DNA from: a bacterium
Lineage (GTDB): Bacteria; Bacteroidota; Bacteroidia; Flavobacteriales; Schleiferiaceae
Reading direction: 5' to 3'
Assembly (NCBI GenBank): GCA_016125155.1
Contig: WGMI01000015.1
Location: 27,449 to 91,448 of the forward strand
Length of the DNA stretch: 64,000 nucleotides
The translations under genes and the position numbers were made by a program. The number at the start of each line of letters is the position of its first letter. The first letter of the stretch is position 1. Positions 36,301 to 44,240 of this stretch are shown one piece after another. The notes beneath the pieces are model-generated. The model worked only from the letters and a program-made list of their open reading frames with translations. It did not search any database and was not told where the DNA came from.

Positions 36301-37723
36301 TCAGGCCAACGAAATCGATGTGGCCGATGCGCGCATTTTCCCGGATTCGGGCAGGGTTACCATCGATTCGGCCGCCGATATGCGGATATTGCGCAAATCG
36401 CGTTTGGTGGCCAGCCGGGTCAATCAATTCCATCAGTTGCACGACTGCGAACTCAAGATTCAGTCGCGCAAGTCGTTTACGGGCACGGGAACCCTCGACT
36501 ATTTGGACGAAGACCAAACCCCATGGCCGCTGTTTTTCCATACCCTCAAGGTGAGCCGGCAAGGAACCACCCAAGGAATGTGCGATGTCAAACAGGAAGA
36601 CGAATTCTACATGAGCTCCTTTTTCGCGTTTTACGGCAAAGTCAGCTTCGAAAGCCCGACCCGAGAGATGCTCTTCGATGGATTTACCCTGATCCAAAAC
36701 AGCTGCGAGAACATTGTCACCACCTGGTTCCCCTTCAAGAGCCCGATCGACCCCAAGAACATCATCATCGACCTGCCTGTGTTTGGCGAAGATTTGGCGG
36801 CCGAGCGATTGTTCAACGGCATTTTTATCGGAAGCGACTCGAGTGGTGCCTATTCCGCTTTTTTGACCAAGGGCAATGCCAAGTTGGATTTGCCGATCAT
36901 CCGGGCCGACGGACAGCTCTATTACGACAAGGCCATGTCGAGCTATGTGGTGGCGCGCAAGGAACGGATTGTCAACCCCAATTCAAGGGGCAATTATGTG
37001 GCTTTCGACAACGATGGCTGTACGACCCAAGGGCAGGGCGAGGTCAATTTAACTTCGAATACGGGGATGCTCACGCTCAAGAATTTTGGTCTGGTGGACC
37101 ACGACCTCAAGACCGACGAAATTCAGGCCGATGTCACCATGCTGCTCGATTTCCCTTTCCCCGAAGACATTCTCAAAGCCATTGCCGAAGATTTAAACAA
37201 GAGCGAAGGACGGGGCGGTGGCAGCGATTTGAACCGAAAGGCGTACAAAATTCAATTGGTTGAGTTGCTCGAAAAGAAGGAGAAGGACAAATTCGAAGAG
37301 TTTGTCAAGGCCTATGGGGCCATAGGAGAGATTCCGGACCCCATGCGCTCGGTCTTTCAGTTTGCAGAGGTCAAGTTCAAGTGGAATAAGTTTAGCAATT
37401 CGTTTATTACAACGGGTCCTCTGGGCTTCGGCGGTATGGGCAAAACCCCGATCACCAAGCGGTTTAAGGGCAGCATCGAGATTGTGCGCAAGCGCAGGGG
37501 TGATGAGTACTACCTCTATTTTGAATCGGGCAGTGGGGCACAGTATTATTTTGAATACAAGCGGAATGTGATGAGTTTTTACTCTTCGAAGGCCGAGTTG
37601 GTCACGATGTTGACCGATCTGGATCCCGACAAAAAACGGATTGAAGGCGACGGAAACCGGATTTTCAATATTACCGTGGCCAGCAAGAGCAAGATGAACC
37701 GCTATGTGAACCGAATCGAATAG
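33332..37723 (+). CDS. very large secreted protein of unknown function
   Basis: 1463 residues from ATG 33332, which overlaps the prmA stop by ATGA; the longer open frame upstream is only prmA in another frame. It has a clean signal peptide (MKKALILLGLIWSTAVVHAQ). The rest is soluble with no membrane helix that I see. It seems largely beta-rich (repeating short strands such as FEGTFVSAGIFPDL, LKFEGTFV, KVSFESPTREMLFDG), with many Asp/Tyr/Phe. There is no recognisable enzyme motif and no obvious sorting domain; the C terminus ends SKSKMNRYVNRIE. Flavobacteriales commonly carry such a conserved protein near prmA, but I know of no assigned function. Confidence 0.85.
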   Translation: MKKALILLGLIWSTAVVHAQKIKQFSEVPENFLGEMNSLIRELDKEQAEATMLSFGPVFRSFEADRQTEFIGICNEMLRKRIQSKEAWYDLLHVAQRLYEGEEEELQSAWYAHYKELVRKSPNRESQAYLHICALNFSDSLIGDERGILWKAAGGERRFVFEGRPSFVYTGIDLLGWYKTDSTLLEKTSGILYPEEGRFVGKGGRVYFARSGFGRDTVHADLKRYEIFLDKTGFRADSAVLTSLIYLTQPEEGVLTEQLSSQSEVENAAFPRFESYRKDILIPEIAPGVDYRGGFSMVGPKLFGAGNQNQWSSLIFKHENKPLFRIASDRFRLRTDLIAADAARLSLYVGEDSISHPKLAFRYIIPAKILSLFRDNEGLSQSAFTNTFHNMEMRVEFIRWVQGEPSIDFSNSQGGGAATFESQQYFRYERMEQIQGLNSTNPLYYLQWMSETYKRRDMKLEEVASALKMTPNDAERFLMSMMVGGFVHYDLVAKEVHLNDKLFDYVRDFEGKRDYDVIRFSSQVPSGVNARLSLLNYDLDIAGIEMIAVSDSQKVSMFPKGQRITVQEGFNFNFDGLIKAGRFSFWGNQYFFNYDQFKVNMNDIDSMRFKVESFEANSLGQKTLVDVKNTLQDINGELFIDRSDNKSGKKSYPDYPIFKSGKESYVYYDRKDIFDKVYPRERFYIELVPFTIDSLDNAKTESLKFEGTFVSAGIFPDLPQTVTVQKDYSLGFIAETPSEGYATYGGEGQSFGQIALSNKGLIGTGRIEYLASTSTSQAFYYFPDSTLGHIDQYELRAVAGRPGHPHCSAVDSKMRWIPGMDVMHQYNADGKPFALYDDIGMIANGRVSLGPGGLKGRGVIDFLDAQMRAQTFVFEHRNFRSDTADFKVRSGPTADYAFAVKGAQSAVDFDRQKGDFLLQGPKPFFDFTINQYRAFMDKAEWLIPQKAVSVSKVGPNASSMMLSTNRIQDSLRYVAGSARIDLLPSVLEVFQANEIDVADARIFPDSGRVTIDSAADMRILRKSRLVASRVNQFHQLHDCELKIQSRKSFTGTGTLDYLDEDQTPWPLFFHTLKVSRQGTTQGMCDVKQEDEFYMSSFFAFYGKVSFESPTREMLFDGFTLIQNSCENIVTTWFPFKSPIDPKNIIIDLPVFGEDLAAERLFNGIFIGSDSSGAYSAFLTKGNAKLDLPIIRADGQLYYDKAMSSYVVARKERIVNPNSRGNYVAFDNDGCTTQGQGEVNLTSNTGMLTLKNFGLVDHDLKTDEIQADVTMLLDFPFPEDILKAIAEDLNKSEGRGGGSDLNRKAYKIQLVELLEKKEKDKFEEFVKAYGAIGEIPDPMRSVFQFAEVKFKWNKFSNSFITTGPLGFGGMGKTPITKRFKGSIEIVRKRRGDEYYLYFESGSGAQYYFEYKRNVMSFYSSKAELVTMLTDLDPDKKRIEGDGNRIFNITVASKSKMNRYVNRIE

Positions 37724-37747
37724 GTGGTCGGTCCACGACGGGCCTCT

Positions 37748-37755
37748 TATATTTG
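37748..37755 (+). promoter_or_regulatory. -7 promoter box for the metK leader
   Basis: TATATTTG fits TAnnTTTG exactly. Transcription would start near 37761, right at the first base-paired stem of the candidate SAM riboswitch. Confidence 0.6.
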
Positions 37756-37760
37756 TGCGC

Positions 37761-37812
37761 GGTGGACGGAGTTGACTGATTGCAACCACCTGAAAAAAAT
37801 GCTAAAGCAGTT
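37761..37812 (+). ncRNA. candidate SAM-II-type riboswitch upstream of metK
   Basis: P1 stem GGTGG (37761-37765) with CCACC (37786-37790), a 20-base loop ending GATTGCAA, then an A-rich TGAAAAAAAT and the conserved GCTAAA (37801-37806). The loop segment GACTG (37774-37778) can pair with CAGTT (37808-37812) and GCA (37782-37784) with TGC (37800-37802), forming the H-type pseudoknot of SAM-II. Position, loop length and the TGA-AAAT..GCTAAA pattern agree with known SAM-II RNAs. About 87 bases separate it from the metK start. Confidence 0.65.
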
Positions 37813-37899
37813 CTCGCCAAGGGCGGGTTCTCGGGCGTTTTTTCGGGTTGTTGGGCCAAGTCGAAGTCCCGATAGTACAACGATAACACCCTGTGTTCC

Positions 37900-39156
37900 A
37901 TGAGCTATTTTTTTACCTCTGAATCGGTTTCCGAAGGGCATCCCGACAAGGTGGCCGATCAAATTTCCGATGCCATCATCGACCATTATTTGGCGTTCGA
38001 CCCCCATTGCAAGGTGGCCTGCGAGACCTTGGTTACGACGGGTCAGGTTATTCTGGCGGGCGAGGTACACTCTTCGGCCAATGTGGACTTTCAACGGGTT
38101 ACCCGCGATGTCATCCGCCGCATTGGGTATACCAAAGGGGAATACATGTTTGAGGCGAGTTCCTGCGGCATTCTCAATGCCATCCACGACCAGAGCGGGG
38201 ACATTCGGCAAGGGGTAGAGCGGGGCAAGCCCGAAGATCAAGGGGCTGGCGATCAGGGCATGATGTTCGGTTATGCGACCGACGAGACTGAGAACTACAT
38301 GCCACTTCCGCTCGACTTGTCGCACCGCGTGTTGCTCGAATTGGCGGCTTTGCGGCGCGAAAACAGCGACATTGCTTATCTGCGGCCCGACGCCAAGAGC
38401 CAAGTGACCATCGAATATTCCGACGACCACCGTCCGCTCCGCATCGAGGCGATTGTACTCAGCACCCAACACGACGAATTTGCCTCAGACGATCTGATGC
38501 TCGAACGGATCCGTCAAGACGTGCGCAACATTTTGATTCCACGGCTCAAGTCCAAGTTGAGCCCAGAAATTCAGGCCTTGTTCGGAAACGACATCAAATA
38601 CCACATCAACCCCACGGGCAAATTTGTGATCGGCGGTCCACACGGCGATACGGGGTTGACTGGGCGCAAGATTATTGTCGATACCTATGGCGGCAAGGGC
38701 GCGCACGGTGGCGGGGCTTTTTCGGGCAAAGACCCGAGCAAGGTGGACCGCTCTGCGGCTTATGCGATGCGGCATATCGCCAAGAACCTGGTAGCGGCCG
38801 GTGTAGCGCGTCAGGCGCTGGTTCAGGTATCTTATGCGATTGGGGTGGCGCGTCCTATGGGATTGTATGTCAATACCTATGGCACGGCTCAGGTAGATTT
38901 GAGCGATGGGGCCATTGCTGAACGCCTGCTCGAGTTGTTCGATCTGCGCCCAGGCATCATTGAGCGCGATTTGAAGTTGCGCCAGCCGATGTACCTCGAA
39001 ACCGCGGCCTACGGGCATATGGGGCGCAAGAACGAGGTGGTTACCAAGTTTTTCCACGAGGCCAACCACCAAGTCAAATCGATGCAGGTTGAGCTGTTTA
39101 CCTGGGAAAAACTCGATCGCGTGGCCGATTTGAAAAAGGCGTTCGGTCTTTCATAA
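37900..39156 (+). CDS. metK: S-adenosylmethionine synthetase
   Basis: 418 residues; makes S-adenosylmethionine from methionine and ATP. Conserved blocks: [20 protein letters not shown] at the start, [14 protein letters not shown] (ATP/Met site), [20 protein letters not shown] and [20 protein letters not shown] normal MetK with a C-terminal extension of a few tens of residues. The ATG at 37900 follows a leader holding a probable SAM-sensing RNA, so its product likely feeds back on its own synthesis. Confidence 0.97.
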   Translation: MSYFFTSESVSEGHPDKVADQISDAIIDHYLAFDPHCKVACETLVTTGQVILAGEVHSSANVDFQRVTRDVIRRIGYTKGEYMFEASSCGILNAIHDQSGDIRQGVERGKPEDQGAGDQGMMFGYATDETENYMPLPLDLSHRVLLELAALRRENSDIAYLRPDAKSQVTIEYSDDHRPLRIEAIVLSTQHDEFASDDLMLERIRQDVRNILIPRLKSKLSPEIQALFGNDIKYHINPTGKFVIGGPHGDTGLTGRKIIVDTYGGKGAHGGGAFSGKDPSKVDRSAAYAMRHIAKNLVAAGVARQALVQVSYAIGVARPMGLYVNTYGTAQVDLSDGAIAERLLELFDLRPGIIERDLKLRQPMYLETAAYGHMGRKNEVVTKFFHEANHQVKSMQVELFTWEKLDRVADLKKAFGLS

Positions 39157-39163
39157 AACGGAT

Positions 39164-39171
39164 TATCTTTG
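39164..39171 (+). promoter_or_regulatory. -7 promoter box for tRNA-Arg
   Basis: TATCTTTG fits TAnnTTTG and ends 18 bases before the tRNA. Confidence 0.6.
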
Positions 39172-39189
39172 CCGTCCGCTTGGCGGAAT

Positions 39190-39263
39190 GGCTCCGTAGC
39201 TCAATTGGATAGAGCATCTGACTACGGATCAGAAGGTTTGGGGTTCGAATCCCTACGGAGTCA
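39190..39263 (+). tRNA. tRNA-Arg (anticodon ACG)
   Basis: 74 bases. Acceptor GGCTCCG pairs with CGGAGTC (one G-U), followed by discriminator A. Anticodon stem TCTGA/TCAGA with loop CTACGGA gives ACG. T-arm loop TTCGAAT closed by TGGGG/CCCTA. The CCA end is not encoded. Confidence 0.95.
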
Positions 39264-39284
39264 CTGTTTGTTTGTTTCGAGACG

Positions 39285-39318
39285 TCCCGGTTGTGTTCGC
39301 ACGCAATCGGGATTTTTT
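39285..39318 (+). terminator. intrinsic terminator after tRNA-Arg
   Basis: TCCCGGTTG (39285-39293) pairs with CAATCGGGA (39304-39312), followed by TTTTTT. Confidence 0.8.
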
Positions 39319-39392
39319 GTGGTAAGGACGAACACAGTAGATCGATTCCAATTTTTGTGCTCAGCCTGCGTTGAGTTCTTCACCCCCATCCT

Positions 39393-39911
39393 TCACCGCT
39401 CTTTTAAAAACCGCAACCTCATCCCGGCATTGCGCTCTTCCAAGGGCTCGAGCCAGAGGGTGTCGCCCGATCGGCGGTAGCGACGCACCGAGGTTTGATT
39501 CCATTCGGTCGGGTTGTTCGAAGCCTTTTTGGTGTGGGTCACGAGAGAGCGCTCCACATCTACCGCATAAGAGCCCATATAGGCATACGCCAGAGCCAAA
39601 TGCGCCAAGACCGAATCGGGTTGGTCGGGGGTGAAATTGCGAACATCTCCCTCAAATTCTTCATACCCTACGGGGCTTAAATGCAAAGCCATCCCCCCGC
39701 TTTCCCCATACAACACATACCCCTGCCAACCCGCTTCCCATTCGCGCCATGGTGCGTTTTCCCCCTCCTTGCGCTCTGCTCCGTCCAACCGCCAATAGCC
39801 CCAAAGCCCGGCCTCGGAAGTTCCCTGTTTTTGGGCTCCCGGAAAAGAAAGGGACGAACAGCCGAAAGACAAACCCAGCAAAAGACCGTTCAATAACTTG
39901 GAGTATTTCAT
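39393..39911 (-). CDS. lipocalin-like lipoprotein
   Basis: 172 residues from ATG 39911 (MKYSKLLNGLLLGLSFGC); Cys18 ends a lipobox, so it is probably lipid-anchored. The body fits the lipocalin-like family (Lipocalin_5): GYWRLDGAE at the start, AYMGSYAVDVERSLVTH and SVRRYRRSGDTLWLEPLE near the end, with ordered beta-strands. An ATG at 39971 would place the signal inside the protein, so the later start is preferred. Ligand unknown. Divergent from the SGNH gene. Confidence 0.78.
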   Translation of the reverse strand: MKYSKLLNGLLLGLSFGCSSLSFPGAQKQGTSEAGLWGYWRLDGAERKEGENAPWREWEAGWQGYVLYGESGGMALHLSPVGYEEFEGDVRNFTPDQPDSVLAHLALAYAYMGSYAVDVERSLVTHTKKASNNPTEWNQTSVRRYRRSGDTLWLEPLEERNAGMRLRFLKER

Positions 39912-39986
39912 GTTGTTCAAGGTAACAAAGCCCATACCAAGCATAAAAAATTCGGGTAATTTCATCCCCAACCATCCGCCAACACC

Positions 39987-41924
39987 ATGAGCCTGCCACA
40001 GAAAACCCTGAGCGAGAATCTCGAATACAGAGCGCTGTACGAAAGTCGGTTCTTGAAGAATTTCATCGCCAATTATACCTTTCCCAGGGCCTCGATCAGC
40101 CCCAATAGCAGTCAGGCATCAGGCTCGGTCAGTGTGGCGCCCGGTCGCGCATTGTTGTGCAGCGGGGTGATGATTTCCGCCGATGGACCCTGCCGGGTGT
40201 TTGGGGTCATCAACGAAGTAGAGCTCGTCAATGAATGGGGAGTGCATCAGGTCGACCCCAATACCGGAGAGGCGGTAGGAGGGGGGTACGAAGTTATGTT
40301 TGGACCCGAAGGAGGGAGTCAGTTCATGAGTTTTGGGGCGCTTCCCCACCTCATCCGAGAACTCGGGGGGGTAACGCTGCGCTATATGGCGACCACACCC
40401 GATCAATCCGGGACCGGAACCGCCAAAACGGTCAATGTAAGCGCTGTTTTGATGGGGTCCGAAATCACCAACTCCCGGAACCCCAACCCTGAGTTCAAAA
40501 TGTTGGTGGTGGGACACAGTCTTGCCTGGTCGTTGCCCGGCAAATGGAAGCCCGGCATGGAACCCGATCTCAGTCTGGCGGCGGGTTCGGTCAACCCCGA
40601 TTTTCTCGGGGAAGTGCTCTGGCCCGCTCGCGTAGAAGAAGCCTTGAATCTCGAAGGTATTTCGATCGGATTGGTCAACAAGGCATTTGGAGGAAGTGAA
40701 GTCATTTCCAAGCAGTTTCGAACCTTGATGGGGGGATTTTATTCGCTCGAATACCATCTGCTTATTGTGACCCTAGGCGCCAACGATGCCAAAGAGCCCA
40801 TGACGCCCCAACGGCAATTGGTATGGAAGCAGCGCATGGCGCAGTTTATTCGGCAGCGCGACGCCTTTGCGCCCCAAGCGGACATTGTCTTGTGCAGCGA
40901 TCTGCCCCTCGACGATGCTTCGGATAACCTCAACGAGCGCTGTGGATCACGCAACAACCGCGATCGGGTGTCCAGTTCGACGGGAATCTCCCTGATGGGA
41001 TTTTCCACTTCGACCGCGGTGCTCGATGCCCAGGGAGCCTCGAGTGGAACGGTGTTTAAACTCGGCACCAACAGCCACAGCAGCCGTGTAACCCTCACTG
41101 GCATTGTGAATGGGGTACCCCATGCCGAATACGTTTTGGAAGGTCGAGGTCCTGTATCGGGCAGTGGAGCCTGTTGCGCGATGCAGCGAAACAACCAACG
41201 CAAAATTCGGAGCACCATCTATTTGACGGATTCGGTGTACCTACGGGTTCGCATGGACGCCAACGGCAGTTCGTTTGTCGAAATCGAGCGGGGAAATCTG
41301 CTCGGTCTCCGGATTCCGCCCAATGCGACCACCTTGGCTTTAAGCGGATTGCGGAACTACACCGCCTTTTGTTCTCCCAATACCCAGCCCACCGTGCTCA
41401 CGGGATTTTCCGGGCTCAACGATCAAGATCAAATCACCCTCGAAGGATCAGGAGGAGGCTTTCCAACCCAGATTGTTCCCGGAGGCATTTTTGAGCTCAA
41501 GGACAACCAGCCGATGGTTCTGAACGAAGGGCAGTCCATTGTATTTGGCGTACAACTGCTCGGCAGCCGATTGAAGCTCATCGAATCCCATCGGGGTTCG
41601 GTAGTGCCTCAGGGCCAAAAGACCCGGATTCGCATTGTTCGCGATTTGTGCGCAGAAGTGGCCACCTCGGCCCACTACGGAGGGGGTGAGGATCGTTTTG
41701 TGTACTACGCCGATCTCTCCAATGCGTTTGCTTTGAAAGACAGCACAGTCGATCCCGTAACGGGTCTGGTGGACTACGCAGGCAACAGCCCCGTTACCGG
41801 TCAGCCCTGGGTCATTGGGGACGAAATCGACGATCCGAATTTCAAATGGGTTCCGACCGTCAACAACGAGCGTCTGATTGGGCACCGGGTGCATTTGTGC
41901 CCGGAAGGGCATCGGGCGGCCTAA
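39987..41924 (+). CDS. large SGNH-hydrolase-like protein without signal peptide
   Basis: 645 residues. No signal peptide or membrane helix: it starts MSLPQKTLSENLEYRALYES. From about residue 170 come SGNH/GDSL-type blocks: VVGHSLAWSL (block I with His in place of Asp), NKAFGGSEV (block II Gly), VTLGANDAKE (GxND block III), and a late HLCPEGH that could hold the catalytic His. The rest of the protein is beta-rich with Gly/Ser/Thr runs and looks like a phage tail or structural protein. The coding pattern continues after its stop for 20 more codons (to 41987) in the same frame (VIVNVVRGTRFYTTHVPSP), so the stop may be secondary. Function unknown. Confidence 0.65.
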   Translation: MSLPQKTLSENLEYRALYESRFLKNFIANYTFPRASISPNSSQASGSVSVAPGRALLCSGVMISADGPCRVFGVINEVELVNEWGVHQVDPNTGEAVGGGYEVMFGPEGGSQFMSFGALPHLIRELGGVTLRYMATTPDQSGTGTAKTVNVSAVLMGSEITNSRNPNPEFKMLVVGHSLAWSLPGKWKPGMEPDLSLAAGSVNPDFLGEVLWPARVEEALNLEGISIGLVNKAFGGSEVISKQFRTLMGGFYSLEYHLLIVTLGANDAKEPMTPQRQLVWKQRMAQFIRQRDAFAPQADIVLCSDLPLDDASDNLNERCGSRNNRDRVSSSTGISLMGFSTSTAVLDAQGASSGTVFKLGTNSHSSRVTLTGIVNGVPHAEYVLEGRGPVSGSGACCAMQRNNQRKIRSTIYLTDSVYLRVRMDANGSSFVEIERGNLLGLRIPPNATTLALSGLRNYTAFCSPNTQPTVLTGFSGLNDQDQITLEGSGGGFPTQIVPGGIFELKDNQPMVLNEGQSIVFGVQLLGSRLKLIESHRGSVVPQGQKTRIRIVRDLCAEVATSAHYGGGEDRFVYYADLSNAFALKDSTVDPVTGLVDYAGNSPVTGQPWVIGDEIDDPNFKWVPTVNNERLIGHRVHLCPEGHRAA

Positions 41925-42038
41925 GAGGTCATTGTGAATGTGGTGCGGGGAACGCGTTTCTACACCACGCATGTGCCCTCGCCTTGAGCGATATCTACCC
42001 TCCGTAAAGACAGACTTCCATCCTCAACTCCTTGGTGT

Positions 42039-42428
42039 ATGAAAACCACCCCGGAACACGATCTGCGCATCGCCCGAATCACTTTCGCCTCGGTCTACCC
42101 GCATTATGTGGACAAGATTCAGAAAAAGGGCCGAACTCTGGAAGAACTTCATCAAGTGATTGAATGGCTCACCGGATTCGGGTCAGCACACCTCGAGGCA
42201 TTGATTTCAGACAAGCTGACGTTTGCAGAATTCTTCGACAAGGCTCGTCTTAACCCCAATGCCCGTTTCATAACCGGGTTGATTTGTGGATATAGGGTGG
42301 AAGAAATTGAAACCCCGCTCACCCAGAAAGTGCGCTATTTGGATAAACTGGTAGACGAGTTGGCGCGCGGAAAGAAAATGGATTCTATTCTTCGTTCAGG
42401 TCCCGAATCGAGGAAAAAAAACCGCTGA
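42039..42428 (+). CDS. DUF2200 family protein
   Basis: 129 residues. The start RIARITFASVYPHYVDKIQKK and the middle VIEWLTGF are typical of DUF2200, a family of unknown function. It is cytosolic and has no clear partner here. Confidence 0.85.
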   Translation: MKTTPEHDLRIARITFASVYPHYVDKIQKKGRTLEELHQVIEWLTGFGSAHLEALISDKLTFAEFFDKARLNPNARFITGLICGYRVEEIETPLTQKVRYLDKLVDELARGKKMDSILRSGPESRKKNR

Positions 42429-42633
42429 TTCTTTGATCTGTGAGGAACATGCCAAACAGAAAGTAGACGGTATAGTTGACGGTATAAAGGAACCGCACAA
42501 CGAATAAGGGAAATGGTTCGGTGCTGCCGTGGCTTCGAAGGACGAGATCGGACCGCTCCCATTCCCAGGGTCAATGCGCACGACCCCTGATGTACAGCAG
42601 CCGAGGTGCGCTGCTCATCGCATTAAAAAAGGC

Positions 42634-42915
42634 TCAATAAATCTCCGCACTCAAACCGCGTTCAAGCAAAGCGCTGCAGCGGGGTTCGAGTTCGTCGTAG
42701 GTGCCCATTTTAACCGAGCACTGACCGTTGTGGTGGACAATAAACGCGCACTGTTCCGCCTGAATCGGGTTGTGGTCGCAAATTTCGATCAGGCTCAAGA
42801 TGACGTGCTCAAAGGTATTGACATCATCGTTGTAGAGCACGATTTCCCGCAGCCGTTCGTCTACGGCCACCGTCATTCCAAGACTTTCTTCCTGAAAGGG
42901 ATAGGCGTCTATCAT
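42634..42915 (-). CDS. clpS: ATP-dependent Clp protease adaptor ClpS
   Basis: 93 residues. IVLYNDDVNTFEHVILSLIE is the ClpS signature that holds N-end-rule substrates, followed by ...VHHNGQCSVKMGTYDELE. It delivers N-degron proteins to ClpAP/ClpCP. The nearest upstream gene in its direction is the metH operon on the other strand. Confidence 0.95.
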   Translation of the reverse strand: MIDAYPFQEESLGMTVAVDERLREIVLYNDDVNTFEHVILSLIEICDHNPIQAEQCAFIVHHNGQCSVKMGTYDELEPRCSALLERGLSAEIY

Positions 42916-43011
42916 AGCGCTGCAAATGTACGAAAAATGCCCCGAATGGGGTAGGGAATGGGGGAGGGGCAGTACCGAACGTTCCTTTAGGAGGCGAGCC
43001 CTGACCTGTGT

Positions 43012-43019
43012 TATCTTTG
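43012..43019 (+). promoter_or_regulatory. -7 promoter box for the metH-metF operon
   Basis: TATCTTTG fits TAnnTTTG. The riboswitch starts 6 bases downstream, consistent with a start site at its P1 stem. Confidence 0.65.
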
Positions 43020-43024
43020 CTCCG

Positions 43025-43164
43025 CTTATCCAGAAAGACCGAGGGACAGGGCCCGTTGACGTCTTGGCAACCCAGCTACCGATGTGCGCTCAGTCCATCG
43101 AAAAGTTGAAGGTGCCAACTCCCCCTTCGAAAGCCGTTCAAAGGTCTATTCGAAGAAAGATAAG
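43025..43164 (+). ncRNA. SAM-I riboswitch (S-box)
   Basis: P1 is CTTATC (43025-43030) with GATAAG (43159-43164). Inside are the S-box core elements GAGGGA...GGCCCGTTGACG...TTGGCAACC, including the K-turn, then AAGGTGCCAACTCC and GAAAGATAAG. This binds S-adenosylmethionine and turns the downstream genes off when it is abundant. Behind it CGCAAAG (43168-43174) can pair with CTTTGCG (43220-43226), just before the start at 43236; this may be the expression switch. Confidence 0.95.
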
Positions 43165-43235
43165 GATCGCAAAGTGCCCTCAACCGCGGGGTCTTTCGGG
43201 ACAAGCATCCAGACAAACGCTTTGCGCCCGAATCC

Positions 43236-44240
43236 ATGAATTTGACCGAATTTGCCCAAGGCCGCATCCTCTTGCTCGACGGAGCCATGGGCACCATGAT
43301 CCAGCGCCACGCGCTGACCGAAGCAGACTATCGGGGCGACCGCTTTGCCGATTGGCCCAGTCCGCTCAAGGGCAACAACGATTTGCTCAGCCTGACGCAA
43401 CCCGAAATCATTGTTCAAATCCACCTCGAATACCTCCGGGCCGGGGCGGATTTGCTCGAAACCAATACGTTCAACAGCAACGCCATTTCGATGGCGGATT
43501 ACGGAATGGAAGCCTTGGTCGAAGAGCTCAACCAAGCGGCCATAGCCTGCGCCCAAGAGGCCATTCGGCGGTACCGCAGCGAGAGCCCGAGACCCGTCTT
43601 TATCGTGGGGTCCATCGGTCCGACCAACCGCACCGCGTCGCTCTCGCCCGATGTCGAAAATCCAGGTTATCGGGCGGTCGACTTTGATGGACTCGAAGCC
43701 ATTTATTCAGAACAAGCAAAGGCTTTGGTTTTGGCCGGGGCCGATGCGCTTATGGTCGAGACGGTCTTCGATACCTTGAATGCCAAGGCTGCGCTGTCGG
43801 GCATCCGGAAGGTCTTTGATGCCTTGGGATGGAGTCTTCCGATCATGGTTAGCGGAACCATAACCGACGCCAGCGGCCGCACCCTTTCAGGTCAAACCCC
43901 CGAGGCCTTCTTGATTTCGCTCCAAAATCACCCGCTATTCTCCATTGGCTTCAATTGTGCGTTGGGGGCAGACCAGCTCTTGCCGCATGTGCGCAGTTTG
44001 AGACGGCAATCGCCCTTTAAGGTCAGCGCCCACCCCAATGCCGGTTTGCCCAATGCACTGGGTGGCTACGATCAGGGCCCCGAAGAAATGGCCGATTTGC
44101 TCGAGCCCTATTTGGAACAGAATCTGGTCGACATCCTCGGCGGTTGCTGTGGCACGGGGCCCGAACACATCCGCGCCCTCAGGGCCTTGCTCGATCGAGT
44201 GGACTATCCCGGTCAACCCGTTCAAGCCCCTGCCCCATGA
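43236..44240 (+). CDS. metH: methionine synthase, homocysteine-binding part (MetH N-terminal module)
   Basis: 334 residues; the zinc/homocysteine barrel. It begins with [14 protein letters not shown]; the zinc thiolate ligands are Cys in IGFNCALGA and the CysCys in [13 protein letters not shown]. In other bacteria this is the first module of one MetH chain; here it is its own gene, overlapping the second by ATGA, so the two are made together. It transfers a methyl group from cobalamin to homocysteine. Regulated by the SAM-I riboswitch just upstream. Confidence 0.96.
   Translation: MNLTEFAQGRILLLDGAMGTMIQRHALTEADYRGDRFADWPSPLKGNNDLLSLTQPEIIVQIHLEYLRAGADLLETNTFNSNAISMADYGMEALVEELNQAAIACAQEAIRRYRSESPRPVFIVGSIGPTNRTASLSPDVENPGYRAVDFDGLEAIYSEQAKALVLAGADALMVETVFDTLNAKAALSGIRKVFDALGWSLPIMVSGTITDASGRTLSGQTPEAFLISLQNHPLFSIGFNCALGADQLLPHVRSLRRQSPFKVSAHPNAGLPNALGGYDQGPEEMADLLEPYLEQNLVDILGGCCGTGPEHIRALRALLDRVDYPGQPVQAPAP

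Noticed and set aside
39987..41924. Prophage
   Set aside because: A single tail-like protein with no integrase, capsid, terminase or lysis gene nearby does not support a prophage.
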